Source: a virus. From it: DNA of 64,000 nucleotides. The position numbers were made by a program, and so were the translations under genes. This document shows, piece by piece, positions 8,837 to 16,574 of the stretch. The DNA lies in IMG/VR virus record IMGVR_UViG_3300032214_000801, positions 1-64,000 of that record. One strand, written 5' to 3'. A model generated the notes under the pieces. That model saw nothing but the letters and a program-made list of their open reading frames with translations, searched no databases and was not told where the DNA came from. Numbering within the stretch: the stretch's first letter is position 1; each line of letters begins with the position of its first letter.

Positions 8837-8873
8837 TTGAACTCTCCGATTAACCTCGAATTTAATCTATATT

Positions 8874-8881
8874 TATTTATA
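8874..8881 (-). promoter_or_regulatory. Late promoter TATAAATA upstream of gp22
   Basis: A perfect match to the T4 gp55-dependent late -10 element on the minus strand, 38 nt before the gp22 start, in the gap between gp21 and gp22. No -35 is needed by this class. Confidence 0.85.
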
Positions 8882-8891
8882 ATTTAATAAA

Positions 8892-9545
8892 TTACAGTGA
8901 ATTTAAAAATTCATTGAATAATTCAATCTTATGCTCTTCTAGACGTTTTTGATCTACAAGAGTATTAATTCTTCTTTGGGCTGCTTGTGCTACCTTTTCT
9001 CTTAGCATTCCGCCATCCCAAACCCATTCCTTTCCTTCCATGATTCCTTGAACAAAAGCATCAGGTGCAGAAGGATCTGCAACAATATCAGCAGCAGTTG
9101 CTAACATAAAGTCTTCACCAACTTCATTATAACCTTCTTTAGTTGGCTTTACCGAACCAATCCCTCTGGAAGAAACTCCCAACGTCACTCCTTCTTTAAG
9201 AAGAGACTCTGCAATTTTTCCCATGGGGGTTGAAAGAATTTGTGCCTTACCAATAAAATTATTACCTTCGCGACGAAGTGAAACAATTTTATGAGAAACG
9301 CGATCAAGATTTACTGTAGGACCATCAGGATGTCCAAGTTCTCCAAGAGCACGACCTTTATTCACATATTGCTCAGTATATCTTTTAACTTCTCTTTCCA
9401 TCACTGGAAGACGATATACTCTATTATTTCTATTTGGTTGTTCTGTTTGGAGAAAGGGACCTTGAATGTATAGAGTTTTTTTCCCGTTTACATTCTCAGT
9501 AATAACTTCTACTGATTCAATTTCTTCGGTAATGAGTTTCATCAT
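8892..9545 (-). CDS. gp21: Prohead maturation protease gp21
   Basis: 217 residues (T4 gp21 has 212). A herpes-assemblin-like serine protease that cleaves scaffold and capsid proteins after (L/I)-x-E. Visible motifs: GPFLQTEQPNRNNRVY near residue 30-45, ALGELGHP with the predicted catalytic His72, and GVSSRGIGS with the catalytic Ser at 125 or 126. The APDAFV segment matches T4 APDAWV. It overlaps the upstream 187-aa gene by ATGA. Placement between the 67-like gene and 22 is as in T4. Confidence 0.96.
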   Translation of the reverse strand: MMKLITEEIESVEVITENVNGKKTLYIQGPFLQTEQPNRNNRVYRLPVMEREVKRYTEQYVNKGRALGELGHPDGPTVNLDRVSHKIVSLRREGNNFIGKAQILSTPMGKIAESLLKEGVTLGVSSRGIGSVKPTKEGYNEVGEDFMLATAADIVADPSAPDAFVQGIMEGKEWVWDGGMLREKVAQAAQRRINTLVDQKRLEEHKIELFNEFLNSL

Positions 9546-10105
9546 GCCTGTCCTGAGATTTGTACTTGTTGAGCATAAACAATTCCACCACCACCTTCAG
9601 TTCTTGCAGCCAATCTGTTTGACATTGCCAGAGATGCTCCAGCAGAAGATCCTGCAGAAGAAAATGCTGTTATAATGCCACTAGAATTATAACCAAGAAC
9701 TATTCTTGATTGGTAGTAACCATTTACGCCAGAAGAAGTATCTACTGAGGTAACTGGAACATGAACAAAATTATAGTTTGAATCATTTGCCCCAGTTAAC
9801 GATACATAATCCCCAACACCAAATGGTGATTGAGTTCCTTCAGCAAAATCGATAATAGTTGTAGTTCCTGTAGTTATTCCAACAACTCTATTCGATGCTT
9901 TTGTCATCGCAAGAGTTACTGAATTTCCTACAGGAATATAATAGTCTGCAGTTGTAGCAGTTGGGTTAGCTCCAATCGCTACAAATGCACCTGCAGATAC
10001 AGCAGTAACTCTCATTACGTTCGATTGAACAATAAAGGAGGTTGTCATTCCCGAGGCGGCACTTATTGAGAGTGAAATGCCAGCACCAACTGGTCTATGC
10101 GCCAT
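9542..10105 (-). CDS. Conserved virion-cluster protein of unknown function in the gp68 position
   Basis: 187 residues, rich in Ala, Ser, Thr and Gly, with alternating short strands and almost no charged residues, so probably a beta-sandwich. No motif I recognise. It lies between a gp67-like gene and gp21, where T4 has gene 68, but does not resemble the small helical gp68. A late-promoter variant AATAAATA lies 25 nt upstream, so it is probably a late virion protein. A capsid decoration or vertex protein would fit composition and position; this is inference. Confidence 0.75.
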   Translation of the reverse strand: MAHRPVGAGISLSISAASGMTTSFIVQSNVMRVTAVSAGAFVAIGANPTATTADYYIPVGNSVTLAMTKASNRVVGITTGTTTIIDFAEGTQSPFGVGDYVSLTGANDSNYNFVHVPVTSVDTSSGVNGYYQSRIVLGYNSSGIITAFSSAGSSAGASLAMSNRLAARTEGGGGIVYAQQVQISGQA

Positions 10106-10129
10106 TATTTTTACAGTTCATTTAGTAAT

Positions 10130-10137
10130 TATTTATT
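10130..10137 (-). promoter_or_regulatory. Late promoter variant AATAAATA
   Basis: Minus strand, 25 nt before the start of the 187-aa gene. It differs from TATAAATA only at the first base. The same variant recurs before gp18, gp8, gp25 and two genes in the right half. Confidence 0.6.
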
Positions 10138-10142
10138 AATTT

Positions 10143-10295
10143 CTATTCTTCCTCAGAATCAAACATCGATTGTGAAACCAAAGGACGCATTGAATCTATT
10201 TTTTCGGCAGATTTTGTGAATAATAATTCTTTAATCTTGTCGCTAATCTGAGATGGAGACTCATCAGTAGCAATCATATCTAAAAGATCATCCAT
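10143..10295 (-). CDS. gp67-like prohead core protein
   Basis: 50 residues, ATG at 10295, stop TAG at 10143. The sequence begins MDDLLDMIATDE, has a helical SDKIKELLFTKSAEKI centre and ends with an acidic EEE tail. T4 gp67 is a small helical protein with an acidic tail that is a prohead core component, encoded directly after gp20 as here. A perfect late promoter lies 28 nt upstream. The identification rests on position, size and charge pattern; sequence similarity to T4 is slight. Confidence 0.75.
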   Translation of the reverse strand: MDDLLDMIATDESPSQISDKIKELLFTKSAEKIDSMRPLVSQSMFDSEEE

Positions 10296-10322
10296 TATTT
10301 TGAATATTTAAGAAACTAAAAA

Positions 10323-10330
10323 TATTTATA
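10323..10330 (-). promoter_or_regulatory. Late promoter TATAAATA upstream of the gp67-like gene
   Basis: Perfect late -10 on the minus strand, overlapping the last codons of gp20 and 28 nt before the 67-like start. It would give the prohead core and capsid genes extra expression over gp20. Confidence 0.8.
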
Positions 10331-12038
10331 TCATGCCCCCCTTGGGCATTTCAGCAGCTTTTCCATCTGCTTCTGTTGCTCCACCACCTTTAACACCATC
10401 AATATTTGGTTCCATTACAGGTTTCCCTAGGTCCATACCAGTAGGTTCTCCATTTTGTCCCATTCCTGGTTCAATTGGTAATCCTGTCATCGGATCAACT
10501 GGGATATTCGGATCTGGGATAGTACCATTTTTAATTTCTTTTGCAATAAGTTTATCTTGATCAACAATTTCTTCATCTGTTTGACGAAGAATTTTTCTGC
10601 GAACATAATCTTGAGAATAATATTTCCCAATGTATGGTTCTGCTTGAGCTACCATATTCAATCTTTCTGCCAATAATTCAGCATCTTTTAATTCCGCAAA
10701 ATGATTGTCATAAAGGAAATCATATTGAATATGCTCATCCATCATTTGCCAATCTTCTGGCGTGATGATATTTTTTAGAATAAGTTGAGTTCTCAGCATA
10801 TCACTAAACATTGCTGAGAATCTTTTTCTCAAACGAGCAACAAACTTACTGAACTTAACTTCATCGCGAAGAATTTCTGAAGAACGTCCAAGATTAAATC
10901 CACCTTCTCCACCAATTCTTGTTGTGGGAACATTTAAAGATCTATAGAGTTTTTCTTGGAAGTAATTAATATCAGTAATTTCTCCTAGATTTTGTCCACC
11001 AGGAAGTGTAGAAATTTCTGTTCCTCTGCCACCTTCGCGTCTAGGAAGCCAGAAATCTTCTAACATACTCATAAATTTCTTATCATCACGAATTTCTCCA
11101 GTTGATGCATCATAAACCATCTTATTACGATAACGCATCATAACATCTCTAAGATATTGTTCTGCCTTAACTTTAGGAAGATTGCCAACGTCAATGTAGA
11201 AAATACGACGTTCTGGAGCACGAGATAGTCTGTAGATAACAAGAGAATCTTCAATCATTCTTAGCTGATTGAGAGATTTGATTGCTTTGTGGAGATATGA
11301 TAGAGTTGATCCCTTATTTCTATCTACTAATCCAGATGTGCAGTATGTAATAGAATCTTTAGTGAATTTGATCCCACCAGTACCACCTAAAGAAGATGGA
11401 TTGGTTGTAGGATATGTCATCTTTGGATTATATACAAAATATTCCTCAATTTCGGGGAATTCATAATCCATTGGATCGTCAACGTTAACCCCAGCGAGTC
11501 TATATTGTTTTTTATCGTTTTCGGATTTTTTTTGTTGACGTACATAACGCATTTTCATTGCGTCAATGTATCTTAATTCTTGGATTCCCTCTTGGGGATT
11601 TTTTAAATCTATTACTTTATGGTAATATAGTCTACCGTCAATATACCAATTTCTATAAATTTCGTGAGATTTTTTATCAAAATCTAATAATTCTAAAATA
11701 TATTTAAATTCTTCTCTAATCTTTTTCTTGACACTATCACTTGCATTAAGATTGGATAGTTCTATAGATACTGGACTATCATTTGTATCACTTACAATCG
11801 CTTCACTTACAATATCTTCAATGGCACTATCACATTCTGGGTGAAGTGCCATTTCGCGATATCTTTTAATTAAATCAAATTCAGTTCTATAAACACCCTC
11901 AATATCAACATAGGATCCAAAAAATCCACTAGTTAAATAAAAATCAGACCCGTCCTCATTATTAGGTGGAACGGGTGATAGTGTTGAGGGGGATAAATTA
12001 TCATCCTCCTCAATAGAAAAACCAAACAACTTTGCCAT
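10326..12038 (-). CDS. gp20: Portal protein gp20
   Basis: 570 residues (T4 gp20 has 524). Twelve-fold portal at the unique head vertex, through which DNA is packaged. Conserved stretches include an N-terminal YREMALHPECDSAIEDIVSE, YYHKVID, then SYLHKAIKSLNQLRMIEDS, YRLSRAPERRIFYIDVGNLP, and VPTTRIGGEGGFNLGRSSEI, all hallmarks of gp20. This is the gene commonly used for cyanomyovirus surveys. The C-terminal tail is Gly/Pro/Met-rich and longer than in T4. A GATAAATA late-promoter variant lies 22 nt upstream. Confidence 0.97.
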   Translation of the reverse strand: MAKLFGFSIEEDDNLSPSTLSPVPPNNEDGSDFYLTSGFFGSYVDIEGVYRTEFDLIKRYREMALHPECDSAIEDIVSEAIVSDTNDSPVSIELSNLNASDSVKKKIREEFKYILELLDFDKKSHEIYRNWYIDGRLYYHKVIDLKNPQEGIQELRYIDAMKMRYVRQQKKSENDKKQYRLAGVNVDDPMDYEFPEIEEYFVYNPKMTYPTTNPSSLGGTGGIKFTKDSITYCTSGLVDRNKGSTLSYLHKAIKSLNQLRMIEDSLVIYRLSRAPERRIFYIDVGNLPKVKAEQYLRDVMMRYRNKMVYDASTGEIRDDKKFMSMLEDFWLPRREGGRGTEISTLPGGQNLGEITDINYFQEKLYRSLNVPTTRIGGEGGFNLGRSSEILRDEVKFSKFVARLRKRFSAMFSDMLRTQLILKNIITPEDWQMMDEHIQYDFLYDNHFAELKDAELLAERLNMVAQAEPYIGKYYSQDYVRRKILRQTDEEIVDQDKLIAKEIKNGTIPDPNIPVDPMTGLPIEPGMGQNGEPTGMDLGKPVMEPNIDGVKGGGATEADGKAAEMPKGGMI

Positions 12039-12059
12039 TATTAATATTGAACTTTTAGC

Positions 12060-12067
12060 TATTTATC
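12060..12067 (-). promoter_or_regulatory. Late promoter variant GATAAATA upstream of gp20
   Basis: Minus strand, 22 nt before the gp20 start, in the short gap after gp19. One mismatch (first base) to the T4 late consensus. Confidence 0.6.
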
Positions 12068-12076
12068 TTACTATTA

Positions 12077-12646
12077 TTAGTTCTGTCCGGAGAATGGAGT
12101 CCAGTATTGGACTTGGAATTCTACAGTAAACTCTTCAATAGTATCAGAACTGTCATAAGAAAGATCAATTGCGGAAATATTGGTTGGGAAAATATCGTAG
12201 AATTTATACTGAGCAGCAACAGATAAATCGCCACCAAATGGAGTATTTCCAGTTGTGCTTGGATTTCTTGTAAGTTGCCTTACAGTAGCTTCCTTCATAT
12301 ATTCATTTGGATCTGTTGAACCACTTGCATCACCATATTGTGCAATTGATTGCATCCAACCTTCCATTGCTCTTCTAATTGCAAAATCTTCATCATTAAT
12401 GACAGTTACTGTCCAAGTATCAAATGTTCTGTCGCCAGCAACTTTAAAAATTCTTCCTCTAAAAGGAACATCAATTGAAGCTACATTAGAAGCTGGTAAT
12501 TGAGCAGCTTTACATAGAATACTAAAGTCCGAAGAACTATAGTTTCCTTGTCCACCTGGAACATCAGTTAGAATTACTTCAAAAAGATTAGGGCGGGCAC
12601 CGCCCCCTCTTAATGTAGATTTAAAATCCTGGATTGTGTTTGCCAT
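12077..12646 (-). CDS. gp19: Tail tube protein gp19
   Basis: 189 residues (T4 gp19 has 163). Stacks as hexamers to form the inner tube through which DNA passes. It begins with the typical disordered start and ARPNLFEV strand, then the AAQLPASNV loop, GDRTFDTWTVTVINDEDF, and a C-terminal TVEFQVQYW strand. It has the best ribosome site seen in the window, AAGGAGG about 10 nt before the ATG, as expected for an abundant virion protein. Confidence 0.95.
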   Translation of the reverse strand: MANTIQDFKSTLRGGGARPNLFEVILTDVPGGQGNYSSSDFSILCKAAQLPASNVASIDVPFRGRIFKVAGDRTFDTWTVTVINDEDFAIRRAMEGWMQSIAQYGDASGSTDPNEYMKEATVRQLTRNPSTTGNTPFGGDLSVAAQYKFYDIFPTNISAIDLSYDSSDTIEEFTVEFQVQYWTPFSGQN

Positions 12647-12677
12647 TTTTTTAATCCTCCTTTGTTTTATCTAGAAA

Positions 12678-14858
12678 TTAAACTCTACCAGTCACTTCTT
12701 CAAACGCTACTCCAGTTCTGGTAGCAACGAATGTTAAAGTTACGTAGTTGATTGCTTTGGCTGGTTTCAGGAAGATGTCAGCTCTAAACTCATTATTATC
12801 AATAACATCGGGAGTGTTATTAGTCGAGTCGCAAACCACGTAGAACCCATATAAACCTCTCTTCGCTTGAATATCGCGAAGATATGGTTCAACAATATTC
12901 TTAAAGTTTGCTCTGGTTAATTCATCATTCAGTTCAAATAATTGCGCTTCTGCTGATCTTGCTAACGCTTGCTCAACTGTCAAGAATAAACGACGAACAT
13001 TTATTCTATCAAATGCAGATGCATATCCTAATGCAGTCTTATCGCCATATAAGAGTGTTCCAATGCCAGGTTTGGTAACGATTGCATTGACTCTTACTGG
13101 ATAGAGTTGATCTCTTTGTGCCTTACTTGGATTATACGCAAGTTTAATTGCATTGTTGATGATTCCTCTTTGCTGTCCAGCAGGAGAGAACCAAGGATAT
13201 GCAATGATATTGGTGCGGCACATTAGTCCAGCAACGTCTGCATTACATGGAATGTAAACAAACCTGTTATTGAATCTGTCATAAGTGTACTTATAACCAC
13301 TATCAAATACTGCATATGATGAAGAGTTTAGTGGGCTGAAGTACTTGACAAGGTTAGTTGTCTGAGTAGTTGAGTTTGTTACTCCAATCAGATCTGATCT
13401 ATGGGGTCCAACTACTGCAATGCAGTCTTTTCTTGACTCAGCGATAGAAATTATGAATTGTGCTTTTACTTGAGAATCTGATTGAGTTGCACATCCAGGT
13501 CCCATAATCAAGTAATCAACTTGAATATCATCACTGTTTGCAAATAAATTATATGAGGTTGTCAGATCTCCAACTGCAGCAGTGAATCCATTAGTTGCTG
13601 AATAGTCAACACCACTAGTTAAAGTGTATGTTTTATTTCCAATTGCACTAAATGTTAGATCTTGGGAAGCTTGTCCCCAAAGTCCCTGAGCAATAGTATA
13701 CTTTGTAAATCCTGCTGAGAATCCAGTTGCAACTGGAGAAGTTCCCCAATAAGTATCATCAGCATTTGATGGATTTCCACCAGCAAAAACTTGAGATGAG
13801 AAATCTGCAAGATACTGCTTGTACCAGATTTTCTGTGGCGAATTTACAGCGGAAACTGTATCTTGAGCCTTAGAAAGTCCTACATGCTTTTCTAAGATTG
13901 TTCCCTTATTACCAGAAATTGTGCCATAATCATCAACAATCGCAATGTGCATACCATCATTTCTACCATTTCTGTCTAAGACATACTTATTGGTAACTGG
14001 TTTTGGTGCAATCGATTTCCAGTAAATTACTGCGTTTGCCAATCCAAGAGTTTGTTGATCATACCAATCATCTACTGCTGCTGGAGTAAACGTGCCAGCG
14101 ATTCCTAAAGAACCATCAACAACTTTTACTGAACTTGAAGTTAAGAATGCGCCATAGGAATTTCCTTGTGCATAATCAATCTTCGTTTCTGTTCCTGCTG
14201 TAGAAACTCTAGATACAATTTTTACAGTAATAGAGTTTGCGTTGGTTGCAGTTGTAACTCCTGTGACGATACCCTTTAGATATCCATCAAAAGTTCCACT
14301 TAGTCCAGGAATAGTAGCTGCTGACAATGCTGCAGTTACACCATAACCAACAACAGCTCCAATAGAAGAAGGAGTAGATGCTCCTAAACCTAAAATTTGA
14401 TCTCCTAAATCGTCAATGAAACAGACTTTTAGGTTATTTGCCCAAGATCCTGGGTTCTTTGCTGCATAAGCAAAGTTTGTTGCTTCTGAATGGTTGGCAC
14501 TGTAATCGTCATAATTGTCGATTCTGCCAGTACCAGTCAAAGTAGATGAAGCTGTGTTAACTCCAGCATTAGCGTTTGCTAATGTTGTGCCAGCAGTTCT
14601 TACTACTTTAAGTACACCACCGTATGAAAGATAAGAAGCTGCGCTCATCCAATATTCATACTGAGCATCAGATGAAATTGGTTTGCCAAACGTTTCAATT
14701 AGTTGTTGCTCATTTTGAATGTCAATTGGGTAATCAACTGGTCCAATTGAGAAAGGTCCTGCAATTGCACCAATGTTATCTAATACATTATCAGCTCTTC
14801 CTACCGTTAAATCAACCTCTCTCGTAAGTACACCGGGAGATAATTGAGGAGTCGCCAT
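12678..14858 (-). CDS. gp18: Contractile tail sheath protein gp18
   Basis: 726 residues (T4 gp18 has 659). Outer sheath that contracts at infection. The start TPQLSPGVLTREVDLT matches the N-terminal linker strand of T4-type sheaths. The C-terminal domain has KAQRDQLYPVRVNAIVTKPGIGTLLYGDKT, DRINVRRLFLTVEQA and a final strand ending TGVAFEEV, all strongly conserved. The middle, about residues 120-480, is a variable outer-surface domain. A ribosome site AGGAGA lies close to the ATG and a late promoter is 34 nt upstream. Confidence 0.97.
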   Translation of the reverse strand: MATPQLSPGVLTREVDLTVGRADNVLDNIGAIAGPFSIGPVDYPIDIQNEQQLIETFGKPISSDAQYEYWMSAASYLSYGGVLKVVRTAGTTLANANAGVNTASSTLTGTGRIDNYDDYSANHSEATNFAYAAKNPGSWANNLKVCFIDDLGDQILGLGASTPSSIGAVVGYGVTAALSAATIPGLSGTFDGYLKGIVTGVTTATNANSITVKIVSRVSTAGTETKIDYAQGNSYGAFLTSSSVKVVDGSLGIAGTFTPAAVDDWYDQQTLGLANAVIYWKSIAPKPVTNKYVLDRNGRNDGMHIAIVDDYGTISGNKGTILEKHVGLSKAQDTVSAVNSPQKIWYKQYLADFSSQVFAGGNPSNADDTYWGTSPVATGFSAGFTKYTIAQGLWGQASQDLTFSAIGNKTYTLTSGVDYSATNGFTAAVGDLTTSYNLFANSDDIQVDYLIMGPGCATQSDSQVKAQFIISIAESRKDCIAVVGPHRSDLIGVTNSTTQTTNLVKYFSPLNSSSYAVFDSGYKYTYDRFNNRFVYIPCNADVAGLMCRTNIIAYPWFSPAGQQRGIINNAIKLAYNPSKAQRDQLYPVRVNAIVTKPGIGTLLYGDKTALGYASAFDRINVRRLFLTVEQALARSAEAQLFELNDELTRANFKNIVEPYLRDIQAKRGLYGFYVVCDSTNNTPDVIDNNEFRADIFLKPAKAINYVTLTFVATRTGVAFEEVTGRV

Positions 14859-14891
14859 GTTTTTCTCCTGAATCTCAGTTTATCTAAAAAA

Positions 14892-14899
14892 TATTTATT
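14892..14899 (-). promoter_or_regulatory. Late promoter variant AATAAATA upstream of gp18
   Basis: Minus strand, 34 nt before the gp18 start, in the gap after gp17. One mismatch to the T4 late -10. Confidence 0.65.
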
Positions 14900-14910
14900 A
14901 AAATCTTAAT

Positions 14911-16557
14911 TTACATATACTCCCACATGTATGATCGATCCCCATATTCGTCTAAAAACCATCTATCTCCATCATTATCAACAAAACTTTCATTATCTAA
15001 TCCATCAGAAATAAATCCAAACGGTGACATGTCTTGCTCTATTTGATTTTTTTGTTCTTCATATAATCTCTTTCTTACGTCCTGATCCGTCAATTCTTTG
15101 AAATAGTCTTGTGCAACTAACCAAGCATATATTACCAAACACATTGCTAAGTCATCATTACACCCTTCTTCAGCTTCAAATGAATTGTGCTTTTGAATGA
15201 ATGTTGTAAGTTCACTCATAATTTCATAATCATTGAATATGAGTTTATCTTCCTCAATCATTGTCTTCAGGTTGAGACACCCAACTTTTTTGACAGTTTT
15301 TGACATCTTAACGCCAAGTTGAGTCTTCTTTCCAGAAAATCCTTGTCCAACAATCTGTCCTGCCCTACCTCTCATAGAGCACATTAATAGATTATTATAT
15401 TCCAAATCATATTGAAGAATGCTTGCTACTTGATCTCCAACATCATTGACTTCACATAAAATATATGCACTATTATAACTCTTTGCTACATCGTAAATAA
15501 TGCTTGGGAAAAGCATTGGCTTAATTTCATTATTTCTATACTTAGCAACTACTTTGTGGGGGAACTCTGTAATATCAGTTACGACAAACGCTGAGTAATC
15601 GCTCCCTACGCCCCTTGCAACGTCCACAGTGATGAGATAGTCGTGTTCTTCTATAACGTCTTGATAAACGTCTAAACCCGCGCTACGTGTCTTAGGATGA
15701 TCGTATACGAGGTTCCTGAGTTTGCTTGGTGCAATGAGGGTATCGACAGATCCTAGGAATTCGCACTCAAACTCAACTTTGAATTGCTGTTCACTAGTGT
15801 TTGCAATAGTTTGCGCTTTCCACTTCTCATCTCTACCAGGAACTTCACTCCAATGAACATCAGTGAAGATATATTCATTTTTTCCCTTCTCAGCATCATG
15901 CCACATACGGTAGAAATGATTCATACCGTGAGGAGTTGAAACTATAATAACCTTAGTGCTTTTACCTGAAGTAATCGTGGGATATACTGATGCAAAGAAT
16001 GAATCTGCAATATGATTCGGAACGAATGCAAATTCGTCCAAGAACAGAATATTGAATGACATACCCCGAACAGCAGATGCTGATGTTGAAGCAGCCAGGA
16101 TCTTAGATCCATTTTCTAGTTCAAGTGAACCCTTGTTCCAAGAAATAATGCCCTGTTGCATCCACTTGGGTAAGTTTTCATATGCAGTTTGAAGTCTATC
16201 AAGAAGTTCTCTTGCAGTTGCTGCTTTGTTTGCAAGAATACCAATATTCACATTATCGTTAAAAACTGCATAGTGTAAAAGAAAAGATACCACAGTTGTT
16301 GACTTTCCAGTCTGTCTGGGCATCTTACAGATATTGAATCTGTGCTTGTGAAAATTATTAACTAGTTTTTCTTGAAATGGATACATCTCAAAAGGCATCA
16401 ATCCGTGATCCAAAGTCACGATCTTGACATAATTTTTTGCAAAATATACCGGATCTTCTTTACATCTCATAAACTCAAGAATTTGTTCTTGAGTGAATTC
16501 AATAGCAGTATTTGCTTTTTTTAAATTCGGATTACCAAGATAAACATCATCTGCCAT
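14911..16557 (-). CDS. gp17: Large terminase subunit gp17
   Basis: 548 residues (T4 gp17 has 610). DNA-packaging motor with an N-terminal ATPase and a C-terminal RNase H-like nuclease that cuts the concatemer. Walker A is PRQTGKST at residues 80-87, Walker B LFLDEF at 171-176 with the catalytic Glu, followed by the coupling region IVSTPHG. The nuclease part starts with YLITVDVARGVGSDYS, whose Asp is a predicted metal ligand. The last 60 residues are acidic. A ribosome site AAGGAG precedes the ATG. Confidence 0.97.
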   Translation of the reverse strand: MADDVYLGNPNLKKANTAIEFTQEQILEFMRCKEDPVYFAKNYVKIVTLDHGLMPFEMYPFQEKLVNNFHKHRFNICKMPRQTGKSTTVVSFLLHYAVFNDNVNIGILANKAATARELLDRLQTAYENLPKWMQQGIISWNKGSLELENGSKILAASTSASAVRGMSFNILFLDEFAFVPNHIADSFFASVYPTITSGKSTKVIIVSTPHGMNHFYRMWHDAEKGKNEYIFTDVHWSEVPGRDEKWKAQTIANTSEQQFKVEFECEFLGSVDTLIAPSKLRNLVYDHPKTRSAGLDVYQDVIEEHDYLITVDVARGVGSDYSAFVVTDITEFPHKVVAKYRNNEIKPMLFPSIIYDVAKSYNSAYILCEVNDVGDQVASILQYDLEYNNLLMCSMRGRAGQIVGQGFSGKKTQLGVKMSKTVKKVGCLNLKTMIEEDKLIFNDYEIMSELTTFIQKHNSFEAEEGCNDDLAMCLVIYAWLVAQDYFKELTDQDVRKRLYEEQKNQIEQDMSPFGFISDGLDNESFVDNDGDRWFLDEYGDRSYMWEYM

Positions 16558-16574
16558 AATAAACTCCTTTTATA

